Source: Pseudomonas kilonensis
GTDB lineage: Bacteria > Pseudomonadota > Gammaproteobacteria > Pseudomonadales > Pseudomonadaceae
Direction of reading: 5' to 3'
Length of the DNA stretch: 64,000 bases
Assembly: GCF_001269885.1 (NCBI RefSeq)
Contig: NZ_LHVH01000027.1
Coordinates: 1-64,000 of the forward strand
In this document: one piece after another, positions 1 to 8,280 of the stretch
Layout: every line of letters starts with the position of its first letter
Position numbering within the stretch: position 1 is the first letter of the stretch
Position numbers and translations under genes: made by a program
Notes under the pieces: generated by a model
What the model was told of the DNA's origin: nothing
The model's database searches: none
What the model saw: the letters and a program-made list of their open reading frames with translations, nothing else

Positions 1-442
1 CCCCACAGATCTGATGAGGTGTACAACCGGGAGAGCCAGGTCGGCTACTAGGCCGCCTCGCGGTGGACGTTGATCTCGGCGCCCCGTTAACCACGATGGC
101 CGAACGCAGGCATTGCGCAGTGGGCACCTCGGCATGGATGCCGAGGTAGCCGCGCTGGGCCATGGATGGCCCTTCGCGGCGGGCCCACGGAGCAATGCCG
201 GAGTGAGGGCATGCCGAGCCTAGGCGAGGCACCGAGTGGTGGGGCAGAAGCGTTTTGCTTACTTTTGCGCTTCTCAAAAGTGAGTCGCCGTCAGGGCGAA
301 ACCCTAAGCAGCCGTTACCGCAGCAATGGATATGTACTCACTCAACAAAATCCAGGCCAACTGTCAGGCCGCCTTCGCGAGCAAGCTCGCTCCCACAATG
401 GGACTGGGGGTGAACACAAGACTCATGAACACCCACACTGAC
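1..442. other. gene-free stretch downstream of tadC
   Basis: No convincing gene is seen. Positions 61-345 have the look of a dispersed intergenic element: they contain several short inverted GC-rich segments and a stretch around 225-300 (an AAGCG-TTTTGCTTACTTTTG core) that I associate from memory with intergenic repeats in many Pseudomonas genomes. Short open frames here lack a ribosome-binding site and have atypical composition. A single REP unit sits at 374-396. No clear terminator for tadC is present in the 60 bases after its stop codon. Confidence 0.5.
374..396 (-). repeat. single REP unit
   Basis: The minus strand reads GTGGGAGCGAGCTTGCTCGC followed by GAA, the standard Pseudomonas REP palindrome. 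It lacks the inverted partner that most other copies in this window have. Confidence 0.8.
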
Positions 443-1408
443 CTACATATTCCCGAAAGCCCTGAACACACCGATCATGGCCGGACCAATGGCAACCAGG
501 AAGAAGCTCGGCCACAGGCAGAAAATCAGCGGAAAGATCAGCTTGGTGCCAATCTTGGCGCCCATTTCTTCCGCAGCCTGGGTACGCCGGTCGCGAAACT
601 CATCGGCGTAGATCCGCAGGGTATCGGCCACGCTGGTGCCGAATCGGATACTTTGCGCCAGCAGGCTGACCAGGCCCTGGATATCCTCCAGGCCAGTACG
701 CACGGCCAGTTGCTTGAGGGCCTCGGTGCTGGTGATGCCCGCCCGGATCTGCGCATTGACCAGCGCCAGTTCCTCGGCCAGTTCGACCTGGCTGACCGAC
801 ATCTCTTCAGCCACCCGTTCAATCGTCGTAGGCAGGGCCAGGCCCGACTCGACGCAAACCACCATCAGGTCCAGCGCATCCGGGAACGCGGCGCGCAGCC
901 GGCCTTGGCGTGCCTGCTTGCGCTTGCCGACGTAGATCGCCGGCAGCAACCAACCGATGCCCGCCACGAGGGTCACCCCCAGCAAGCCGATAGCCACTGA
1001 CACCTTGACCATCGGCAACAGCAACAACGCAACACCGACCAGCAACAGCGGCAGCATCAGGCGCACGGCCCAATACATCTGCACCGCCGAAGCAGAGCGG
1101 TAACCGGCGTGGGTGAGCAAGGTCTGGGTGGCCGACGCGTGGGCCTGGTCGGTCGAGGCAAAGCGCTGGCCGACCCGCTCCAGCAAGAGCTGCAGGTTAC
1201 CGGGTGCCTCCTGCCCTGCGGTGTTGCCAGCGTAACCGCGCTTGATCAGCGCCAGGCGCCGCTGCACCGGATCCTGCAGGCCCAACATCAACAGCAGGAG
1301 CGCGACGGCCGCCAACACTGCACTGAGGCCAATCGCGGCGATGAACAACACGCGTGCCAGTTCTTCGTTGCCGGTAAACCGACTCAACAATCCGAGCAAA
1401 AAGTCCAT
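443..1408 (-). CDS. tadC: Tad pilus inner-membrane platform protein TadC
   Basis: A 321-residue type II secretion F-family protein. With TadB it should form the inner-membrane platform on which the TadA ATPase works to assemble Flp pili. A membrane segment lies at about residues 18-42, another hydrophobic region at about 110-155, the T2SSF helical bundle at about 170-290, and a last membrane helix near the C-terminus. It is the last gene of the minus-strand Tad operon, 27 bases after tadB, and no tadD follows, unlike the classical P. aeruginosa order. Length and layout are normal for TadC. Confidence 0.9.
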   Translation of the reverse strand: MDFLLGLLSRFTGNEELARVLFIAAIGLSAVLAAVALLLLMLGLQDPVQRRLALIKRGYAGNTAGQEAPGNLQLLLERVGQRFASTDQAHASATQTLLTHAGYRSASAVQMYWAVRLMLPLLLVGVALLLLPMVKVSVAIGLLGVTLVAGIGWLLPAIYVGKRKQARQGRLRAAFPDALDLMVVCVESGLALPTTIERVAEEMSVSQVELAEELALVNAQIRAGITSTEALKQLAVRTGLEDIQGLVSLLAQSIRFGTSVADTLRIYADEFRDRRTQAAEEMGAKIGTKLIFPLIFCLWPSFFLVAIGPAMIGVFRAFGNM

Positions 1409-1435
1409 GACTGATACCTCTCGGCGCGACAGCGC

Positions 1436-2422
1436 TTAAACCTGAATCCGGATGATCTTTCTTATCCAGAAAATCCCGATCAACATGGCGCAGAACGCGC
1501 CGATGATCAGCTTGTGCCCTATGGGGTCATTGATCAGCACCGGCATGTAGCTGGGGCTGGTGAGCACGATGGCGATCGCCAGCACGAACGGGATCGCCAC
1601 CAGCACCCAGGCCGACATGCGCCCTTCGGCCGACAGCGTCCGAATCTTGCGCTGGAAACGAAAACGCCCACGAATCAAGCGGCTCAGGCGCTCCAGCACT
1701 TCGGTCAGGTTGCCGCCAGTCTCGCGGTGGATAAGGATCGAGGTCACCAGCATCATCACCGTCATGCTCGGCATGCGCTCCAGCAGGCCGAGCATGGCCC
1801 GGCGCACATCGTTGCCATAGTTGATGTCGGAAAACGTCATGCCGAATTCCTGGGCGACCGGCCCCTTGTGCTCTTCGGCGACCAGACGCAGGGTTTCGTT
1901 GAACGGATGGCCGGCGCGCAGGGCCCGGCACATGGCGTCCAGCGCATCCGGCAAACCCTCCTCGAACGCAGCGAAACGCTTGTTGCGGTCACGCAGGATT
2001 TTCAACACCGGCACCCAGGTCACCGCGAATGCCGCCAGCAGCGCCATCCACCAGACGGGCGAGACCATCAGCACCAAGGCACCCGCCGCCACCCCCAGGG
2101 CCAGACCGAGCAGCATGACCCGATAAGCCCGGTATTCATGCCCGGCCTGCTCGATCAGTTGGGTCAGGTTGGCCATGAATGGCAGCTGTTCCAGGCGCGC
2201 TTCCAGGGGGGACAGGCGCGTCAGGTATTTCTGCCGCAACACAGTCTGCATGTTGGGCAAGTGGTTGGCTTTCTCCAGTACATGCAGGCGCCCGCGAATG
2301 CGCTTGCGCATCCTGCCGGCCTCGCCGAACACCGGCACCACCACGCCCTGGGACAGCAGGAATACGGCGATGAACACCATGCCAAGGAACATCAGGATGA
2401 ATTCACTGGGGATATTGCTCAT
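1436..2422 (-). CDS. tadB: Tad pilus inner-membrane platform protein TadB
   Basis: A 328-residue F-family platform protein, partner of TadC. An N-terminal membrane helix (about residues 8-25) is followed by a soluble stretch, two central membrane helices, the T2SSF domain (about 150-275) and two C-terminal helices. I place the start at 2422, where ATG overlaps the tadA stop in an ATGA junction and is preceded by GGAGGG. An in-frame ATG seven codons upstream lies inside tadA and is less likely. The overlap implies translational coupling to tadA. Confidence 0.9.
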   Translation of the reverse strand: MSNIPSEFILMFLGMVFIAVFLLSQGVVVPVFGEAGRMRKRIRGRLHVLEKANHLPNMQTVLRQKYLTRLSPLEARLEQLPFMANLTQLIEQAGHEYRAYRVMLLGLALGVAAGALVLMVSPVWWMALLAAFAVTWVPVLKILRDRNKRFAAFEEGLPDALDAMCRALRAGHPFNETLRLVAEEHKGPVAQEFGMTFSDINYGNDVRRAMLGLLERMPSMTVMMLVTSILIHRETGGNLTEVLERLSRLIRGRFRFQRKIRTLSAEGRMSAWVLVAIPFVLAIAIVLTSPSYMPVLINDPIGHKLIIGAFCAMLIGIFWIRKIIRIQV

Positions 2423-3861
2423 GACGTCCGGCCCTCCATCCACTCAGGGCGAAACAGAGTCAGCGGCAGTTCGATGCCGCGCTTGGCCAGCACATCGCGG
2501 AAGGCCGGGATCATCCCGCTGGGCCGATAATCCCCAAGCACCTCGCCATGCTCGCCGATGCCCTGGCGCACGAAGGAGAAAATCTCGGTCATGGTGATGA
2601 TGTCCCCTTCCATCCCGTTGATCTCTTGCATGCTCACCACGCGTCGCTTGCCGTCTTCTTGACGCTCCAGTTGGATCACCACATCGATGGCCGAGGCAAT
2701 TTGTTGACGCATGGCCTTGATCGGAAAAGTCGCCCCGGTCATCGACACCATGTTCTCGACTCGCCCCAACGCATCCCGTGCGGTGTTGGCGTGAATGGTG
2801 GTCAGCGAACCGTCGTGGCCGGTGTTCATCGCCGTGAGCATGTCCATCGCCTCGGCGCCGCGCACCTCGCCAATGACAATGCGGTCCGGGCGCATCCGCA
2901 GGCTGTTGCGCACCAATTCCCGCTGGCCCACCTCGCCGCGCCCCTCGATGTTCGAAGGCCGGGTTTCCAGGCGTACCACGTGGGGCTGTTGCAGTTGCAG
3001 CTCGGCCGAATCCTCGATGGTGACGATGCGCTCGTTGTGGGGAATGAAACTGGACAGCACATTGAGCATGGTGGTCTTGCCGCTGCCGGTGCCGCCGGAG
3101 ATCAGCACGTTCAGGCGTCCGCGAACAATGGCCTTGAGCAGCAAGGCAATGGCCGGGGTCATGGTGCCGACCTGGATCAGGCTGTCGGTGTTGAGCAGGT
3201 CCACGGCGAAGCGCCGGATCGACATGCTCGGACCGTCGATGGCCAGCGGTGGAATGATCGCGTTGACCCGCGAACCGTCCTTGAGCCGGGCGTCCACCAA
3301 GGGCGAGGACTCGTCGATACGCCGCCCCAGGCTGGACACGATGCGGTCGATGATGTTCAGCAAATGCTGGTCGTCGCGAAAACGCACGTCGGTGCGTTGC
3401 AACTTGCCGAAGCGTTCGACGTAGACCGAGGCAAAGCCGTTGACCAGGATGTCGGACACGCTATGGTCAGCCAACAACGGTTCCAACGGCCCGAGGCCGA
3501 GCACTTCATCGGTGATCTGCTTGATGATCAATTGCCGGCTGGCCGTACTCACCGGTGCCGAATGTTCCTCGAGCAGGCGCTGGCAGATATCGCGTATCTG
3601 CCGAGTGGCCTCGACGTGTTCGAGGGCATCGAGCAACGACAGGTCCATGACCTTGAGCAGTTGCTGGTAGATCTTCTCCCGCCATTCGGCCTCCACCGGC
3701 GTGACCTGGCTGCGGGTTTCGTAAAGCACGTCGGGGATGGCCTGCTCCCAGGCCATCAACGCGTCGGTCGGGTCCGGCAGGCCGTCCTCGGGCTGGGTGC
3801 CCGCTGAGGCGGCGGATTTGGCGGGCTGTTTGCGCAAGCGGTTACGAAAGTCGCTGATCAT
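2419..3861 (-). CDS. tadA: Tad pilus assembly ATPase TadA (CpaF)
   Basis: A 480-residue secretion ATPase of the VirB11/PilT superfamily that powers Flp pilus polymerisation at the cytoplasmic face. The Walker A motif GGTGSGKT is at about residues 256-263, the acidic segment TIEDSAEL follows at about 281-288, the Walker B-like RIVIGEVRG is at about 327-335 and the His box with GHDGSLTTIHA is at about 348-358. All nucleotide-binding elements are intact, so the enzyme should be active. The start is supported by GGGGGA a few bases upstream. It lies 3 bases after tadZ and overlaps tadB by 4. Confidence 0.95.
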   Translation of the reverse strand: MISDFRNRLRKQPAKSAASAGTQPEDGLPDPTDALMAWEQAIPDVLYETRSQVTPVEAEWREKIYQQLLKVMDLSLLDALEHVEATRQIRDICQRLLEEHSAPVSTASRQLIIKQITDEVLGLGPLEPLLADHSVSDILVNGFASVYVERFGKLQRTDVRFRDDQHLLNIIDRIVSSLGRRIDESSPLVDARLKDGSRVNAIIPPLAIDGPSMSIRRFAVDLLNTDSLIQVGTMTPAIALLLKAIVRGRLNVLISGGTGSGKTTMLNVLSSFIPHNERIVTIEDSAELQLQQPHVVRLETRPSNIEGRGEVGQRELVRNSLRMRPDRIVIGEVRGAEAMDMLTAMNTGHDGSLTTIHANTARDALGRVENMVSMTGATFPIKAMRQQIASAIDVVIQLERQEDGKRRVVSMQEINGMEGDIITMTEIFSFVRQGIGEHGEVLGDYRPSGMIPAFRDVLAKRGIELPLTLFRPEWMEGRTS

Positions 3862-3864
3862 GGG

Positions 3865-5085
3865 TCATCCCCCGAAAAAACGGTTGAAGGCACGTTTAAG
3901 CAGGCCCTTGTCTGTGGCCATCTGGTGACCGACCAGGTCTTCGGTCAAATCGCGCAGGGCGGCGGTGATTGCCGCCTTCGGCGCATGCAGCCCCAACGGC
4001 ACGCCAGTGTTCTGACTCTGGCTGACCAGGTTGAAGTCATTGGGCAATTTCAACAGGTTCGGGCAACGCAGGGCCTCGCCGATGTCCTTGAGGCTGACAG
4101 CGGCGTTTTTGTCATAGCGGTTGATCACGATCTGCAATTGATCCCCGCGCACGCCCAGGTCTTCGCGCAAGATCCGCACCAGGGCGCTGGCATCGCGCAG
4201 GTGGCTGACGCTCTGTTGCACCACCACGTACACCCGGTCCACCTGTTCCAGCACCGAGCCGGTGAGGTGATCGATCTGCCGCGGCAGGTCCACCACCACC
4301 CAGTCATAACTGGCGCGGGCCAGTTGCAACAGGGCGTCGAGCTGTTCGGGCTGGGCATCCTGGGGCAGGCACAACTCACCGGCCCGACCACCCAGCACAT
4401 GCAGGGTCGGGCTGAAGTGGCTGCAAAAGCCCCGCAGCGCGACGCTGTCCATGTCGTCGACCTGTTGCAGTACTTCCAGATGACTGTGGGACTGCGCGAC
4501 GTCCAGGTAATGGGTCACGCTGCCAAATTGCAGGTCCATGTCCAGCAGCAAGGTATTGCCTGCCCGGGCGCTGAGTTGCTGGGCCAGGTTGCACGCCACC
4601 AGGGTTCCGCCGGAGCCACCCTTGGCGCTGATCACCGCGATCAGCTTCCCTTCGTTGCCGCTGCCGAGGCGGACTTCCGTCACCAGGCGATTCAGGGCCG
4701 CCACCAATTCTGTATCGGCGATGGGCTCGGGCAGCACGTCCCGGGCGCCGGCCTGCATCGCCAGGCGCATGCCCTCCTGCTCACCCAAGGGACCACACAC
4801 CAGCATTGGCGGACGTTCATGGGCCGGACGTTGCAGCAAGGCTGACAATTCTTCGCGCCACAGGTGGCTGACGCGTAGCAGCAACAGGTCGGGCATACGG
4901 TCCAGACCGTAGAGCGGGTCGACATGCCCGTTGCTGACCAGCCGCGTGCTGACCTCAAGGCCAGGCATGCGCTGGCAGACGCATTGCAGGTCGCGCAGGG
5001 ACGTGGCATCGCGGCTGCTGATCAGTATCCGCAGCCCGGCTCTGCCAGTCGCGGTCGAAAGCGGAGTTTCCCTAGTGTTCAGCAT
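3865..5085 (-). CDS. tadZ: Tad pilus localisation protein TadZ (CpaE)
   Basis: A 406-residue protein with an N-terminal atypical receiver-like domain (about 18-130) and a C-terminal ParA/MinD-type ATPase domain (about 145-390), the arrangement of CpaE/TadZ, which places the Tad machine in the cell. The deviant P-loop reads SAKGGSGGT (about 153-161): the signature lysine is kept, but glycine replaces the lysine normally found before the threonine. That departure from the standard loop is known in this family. GGGGAG precedes the start. The start overlaps the end of the preceding pseudopilin gene by 7 bases. Confidence 0.88.
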   Translation of the reverse strand: MLNTRETPLSTATGRAGLRILISSRDATSLRDLQCVCQRMPGLEVSTRLVSNGHVDPLYGLDRMPDLLLLRVSHLWREELSALLQRPAHERPPMLVCGPLGEQEGMRLAMQAGARDVLPEPIADTELVAALNRLVTEVRLGSGNEGKLIAVISAKGGSGGTLVACNLAQQLSARAGNTLLLDMDLQFGSVTHYLDVAQSHSHLEVLQQVDDMDSVALRGFCSHFSPTLHVLGGRAGELCLPQDAQPEQLDALLQLARASYDWVVVDLPRQIDHLTGSVLEQVDRVYVVVQQSVSHLRDASALVRILREDLGVRGDQLQIVINRYDKNAAVSLKDIGEALRCPNLLKLPNDFNLVSQSQNTGVPLGLHAPKAAITAALRDLTEDLVGHQMATDKGLLKRAFNRFFGG

Positions 5086-5576
5086 GGTGTGATCTCCCCG
5101 GAATCGGAATGACGCCCAAGGCTTTCGCGTGGCAAGGTTGCCCTGAACGTGGGCAAGGTAATGGGCACGCCTAAGCCGGGAATGAACAGGTTGAAAACGA
5201 AGTTCTGCACGCTCAGCTGGACATAGCGGATGGCTCGAAAGCCGGTGGTGCCTGTGGTGTTGGCCGGGTTCGCCACCACGGCGCCATTGACGTCCAGGTA
5301 GGTCAGGGCCAGGTTAGACGTCGCCAGGTTGCTGATCAGTTGACTGGTGCCGGCGTCCGTCGCGGCGTTGAAGATGGCCCGGCGCAACACCACCGGGTCG
5401 CTGACATTGCACACCGCCGCCAGGCGCGCACCGCGCCGCGCGGCTTCATCCAGCGCGTTGACCGTGAAGTACAGCCGGCCCATTTCCACCACGCCGAACA
5501 GCAGGATGAACACCAGCAAGCCCACGAACGAGAACTCCACGATGTAGGTGCCGCGCATGTGTTTGTTATTCATCAC
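5079..5576 (-). CDS. TadE/TadF-like minor pseudopilin
   Basis: A 165-residue protein with a prepilin-like N-terminus: a short basic leader, RGTYIVEFSFVG, then a hydrophobic helix (about residues 12-32) and an amphipathic stretch with EAARRGARLAAV. The E in VEF matches the conserved glutamate of TadE/TadF pseudopilins, which are processed by TadV and prime pilus assembly. It overlaps the upstream TadE-like gene by an ATGA junction. It occupies the TadF position, but TadE and TadF are hard to tell apart by eye. Confidence 0.8.
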   Translation of the reverse strand: MMNNKHMRGTYIVEFSFVGLLVFILLFGVVEMGRLYFTVNALDEAARRGARLAAVCNVSDPVVLRRAIFNAATDAGTSQLISNLATSNLALTYLDVNGAVVANPANTTGTTGFRAIRYVQLSVQNFVFNLFIPGLGVPITLPTFRATLPRESLGRHSDSGEITPC

Positions 5577-6052
5577 AGCGCCCTCATGACGGTGGTTGCG
5601 ACCAACTGGATGCCCAAGGGAATGGCATTGCCGAAAAATCCTGGAATCGAACCCGTGCAGTTGCCCGCACCAATCACCGGGCAGAAGGTGTAGGTAATCG
5701 TGACGCGCACATGATCGATGCCCTCGGCAGCGACCTGCACGTTAGCCGTGGTCAACCCTGACACCACGGCGGTGCCGGTAGCACTGGGCACGCCATACAC
5801 GGCAACGTTTTTTGTCTGGGTCAGCAGCGTGTTGTTCAGCGTGATGCTGCCTAGGGTGGTGTTCCACGCCTGACTGGCGACGAAGCGGTCGGCATCGCGA
5901 CTGGCCTGCAACAGCACGTTGTACTGGTAAAGCATGCGACCGAACTCGCCGAAGGCCAGCAGCAACAACAGCAGCAATGGCAACACCAGGGTGAATTCCA
6001 CCAGCGCCACGCCTTGCTGGGCTTGCGCTGGTTTGAAATGAGAAAGTCCCAT
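5573..6052 (-). CDS. TadE-like pseudopilin
   Basis: A 159-residue TadE-family protein. The leader ends in QQG and is followed by VALVEFTLVLP and a long leucine-rich membrane helix (about 15-38), then FGRMLYQYNVLLQASRDADRF, the typical TadE continuation. The conserved glutamate of the processing motif is present. It should be cleaved by the TadV peptidase and act in initiating Flp pilus assembly. It starts 8 bases after the TadG-like gene and is coupled by overlap to the next pseudopilin gene. Confidence 0.82.
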   Translation of the reverse strand: MGLSHFKPAQAQQGVALVEFTLVLPLLLLLLLAFGEFGRMLYQYNVLLQASRDADRFVASQAWNTTLGSITLNNTLLTQTKNVAVYGVPSATGTAVVSGLTTANVQVAAEGIDHVRVTITYTFCPVIGAGNCTGSIPGFFGNAIPLGIQLVATTVMRAL

Positions 6053-6060
6053 GACGCCTC

Positions 6061-7377
6061 CTACGAGTCAGTGCTCGGAGTGCCGCTGCCGTTGAGATAG
6101 GTTTTGTAGAGCTGGATGATCTGTGGGCCGGAGTCGGTGGACGGCGTCGGGCCAGGTACGTTGTCGCCCTCGCATTCCTGGACGAACTGGCCAAAGATGA
6201 TCGACTCCGAACCACCGCCGTTCACCGGCTGCAGGACGAAATAGCAGCCGAACCCCAAGACCGGAATCGACGTCGAGCCGCTCAGTTTCCCGGCGCAATC
6301 GCCAATCACGATCTTCAGCATCCGGCGCTCGAAAACCCCGTTGCTTTCACAGCCGCTGGCGCCCCCCGCCACGCAGGCGGCGACCTGGGCCCGCCAGTCG
6401 TTATAGTCTTGTACCGCCTCGCCACCCGCCGAGAGATCGCCGTTGCTGGAGGTGATGAGCTGGCCTTTATATTGCGCCTGGGAGAGCGAATCGTTGTAGG
6501 TGATCGCCGGGGTGCCTGAGGACGTGACCAGGTCCGGTGGATAGTCTGAAGAACTGACCGGGCCGTTGTAGATACCGAAGCGCGTATTCAAGCCTTGGGA
6601 AGTTGGACCCGCTTTATTACCTGGCGCGGTCTGGACGTTGTCGCCGACGCTGCGGCAGACCGAGCCACCGCCGGCCAGATCCTCGCGGACTGCACTGCCA
6701 CCTGAGCCAAAATCGAGCAATTGGAAGTTGCCCGGACCGATGGGCGAGGTGTTCCCCGCCGCCGTCTTCAAGACTTCCAGGTCGCCAAATTGATACCCCC
6801 AGAAATTGCCGGCGGCCGGGTTGTATTGAGTGGGATCGCCACAGACCATCAACGGCGCCAGGTCACAAGGAGAGGTGGGGCTGGGACCGGCAGTGGCAAT
6901 CGCGGCCACGCGCTTGTTGCCCAAGCCGGTGCTGCCCATCGTTTGCACGAAGCTCCAGAAAAAACCGTTCAGTTGATAACTGGCCACCGACACCCGTACG
7001 TATTTGGCATCGGCAGGCCCGGGATAGGAGAACGGACCGTAGACGCTGCTGGACAGCTCCACCACGGCCAACGCACCCGGGTTGCCGGCGACCGCAGTGG
7101 CCAGCTCGGTGTTGCCCAAGGCATTGGCATTTCTGTTGAGCGTGTCCAGGGCCGCCGCGCGGGTGGTGCTGGCCATGTTGACGCCGCCACTCACCTGGCT
7201 CAGGGTCTTGGCACCGCCCAAGGCGGCGGCATCCACCGCATTTTGCAGGCGCGTCTTGTTCAGCAGCATGTGCCCGCCATCGAGGGCCAACGCCGCCATC
7301 ATGGAGATCGCCACCAGGGCAATCACCATCAGTACACTCACCGCCCCTCCCTGGCGCCGGATATTGGCATTCATCAT
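6061..7377 (-). CDS. TadG-like Flp pilus assembly protein
   Basis: About 438 residues. The N-terminus (GGAVSVLMVIALVAISMMAA, then LALDGGHMLLNKTRLQNAVD) is the TadE/G-like anchor shared by TadG proteins: one membrane helix and then a large exported domain with cysteine pairs. TadG proteins are inner-membrane-anchored periplasmic factors of the Tad system. The frame is open for 20 more codons upstream, but GAGGG lies just before two adjacent ATGs. I take the first (7377), and 7374 is equally possible. The C-terminal two thirds show no domain I recognise. Confidence 0.8.
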   Translation of the reverse strand: MMNANIRRQGGAVSVLMVIALVAISMMAALALDGGHMLLNKTRLQNAVDAAALGGAKTLSQVSGGVNMASTTRAAALDTLNRNANALGNTELATAVAGNPGALAVVELSSSVYGPFSYPGPADAKYVRVSVASYQLNGFFWSFVQTMGSTGLGNKRVAAIATAGPSPTSPCDLAPLMVCGDPTQYNPAAGNFWGYQFGDLEVLKTAAGNTSPIGPGNFQLLDFGSGGSAVREDLAGGGSVCRSVGDNVQTAPGNKAGPTSQGLNTRFGIYNGPVSSSDYPPDLVTSSGTPAITYNDSLSQAQYKGQLITSSNGDLSAGGEAVQDYNDWRAQVAACVAGGASGCESNGVFERRMLKIVIGDCAGKLSGSTSIPVLGFGCYFVLQPVNGGGSESIIFGQFVQECEGDNVPGPTPSTDSGPQIIQLYKTYLNGSGTPSTDS

Positions 7378-7449
7378 CGAGCCCTCATTTACAACGTTTG
7401 AGGATCGGTATCGCCGCGGCCCGCAAGGGCCTGGCATGGAGGGTGTTAC

Positions 7450-8265
7450 TCAGCGGACATTGATCACACTGCTTTCAACTCCGCGGATCAGCGTGATCGC
7501 CCCGCCTTGCGGCTTGGCACTGCGCTGCACCGCAGGTTTTGGCGCCGGGGCGGCCGCCATGGCGATGACTGGCGCGGGGGCTGGCGGTGCAACGGCCACG
7601 GCCTTTTTCTCCAGGTTCAACGGGTTGCGCAAGGCCAATTGCAGTTTGCCCTCGGTCTGCGCAGTGACCAGCGCTTCCGCTTCGGTGGCCGACATTTCCA
7701 GCGTCACCGCCCGCACCACGACCGGCTGGGTCTTGTCGGTGCCCGCCGTCTGGTCCACCGCCAGCACCCGCAGGTTTTCCAGGATGGTCCGGGAGGTCGC
7801 GCTGTTGCTGCCGGCGCTGGTGGTCTTGGTGGCCAAGACATCGACCCGGTTGCCCGGCAAGAGGAAGCCGCCCACGCCGACCACATCATCCACGCGTACC
7901 GATATGGCGCGTTTGTCCGGCGCAATCAGCGAAGCCAGGGTGCTGCCACCCAAGTGCTCGCTCAGCCGCGCACCCCGCACGATGTCGCCACGCAGGATGT
8001 CGAAGGTGGCGATCTTGCCCACGGCCTGTTCGCTGGCATCGAAGGCGTCGTCCGGGATCGTATCCATGGGCATGCGCACGGTCGTGACTTGCTGGGCCTC
8101 GACCATTTGCCCGAAGGGGATTTCCACCGTGGCGACCACCACGCTTCGCAAGTGGTCATCGGGGGTCGCGTTGAGTCGCGCGCTCAACCAGGAGTCGGCC
8201 ATCCATGCGGCACCAAGGCCCATTACCAGGGAAACGCCTATCAGGGGAAGCGTACGAGAGCTCAT
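7450..8265 (-). CDS. cpaB: Flp pilus assembly protein CpaB (RcpC)
   Basis: 271 residues. A signal-anchor helix (about 5-25) is followed by an SAF domain (about 42-110, with VVVATVEIPFGQMV) and the RcpC/CpaB core with VRVDDVVGVGGFLLPGNRVDV (split here as about residues 140-160). CpaB proteins are periplasmic partners of the Tad secretin. The C-terminal 60 residues are alanine/proline-rich. GGAG lies 8 bases before the ATG. It is unusual that no secretin gene follows it here, because cpaB and the secretin gene are normally adjacent. Confidence 0.88.
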   Translation of the reverse strand: MSSRTLPLIGVSLVMGLGAAWMADSWLSARLNATPDDHLRSVVVATVEIPFGQMVEAQQVTTVRMPMDTIPDDAFDASEQAVGKIATFDILRGDIVRGARLSEHLGGSTLASLIAPDKRAISVRVDDVVGVGGFLLPGNRVDVLATKTTSAGSNSATSRTILENLRVLAVDQTAGTDKTQPVVVRAVTLEMSATEAEALVTAQTEGKLQLALRNPLNLEKKAVAVAPPAPAPVIAMAAAPAPKPAVQRSAKPQGGAITLIRGVESSVINVR

Positions 8266-8280
8266 GTCGGTATCTCCAGA

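Noticed and set aside
166..441. Open frame of 91 codons at the left end
   Set aside because: It runs through repeat-like sequence and a REP, has no ribosome-binding site and has no recognisable protein character.
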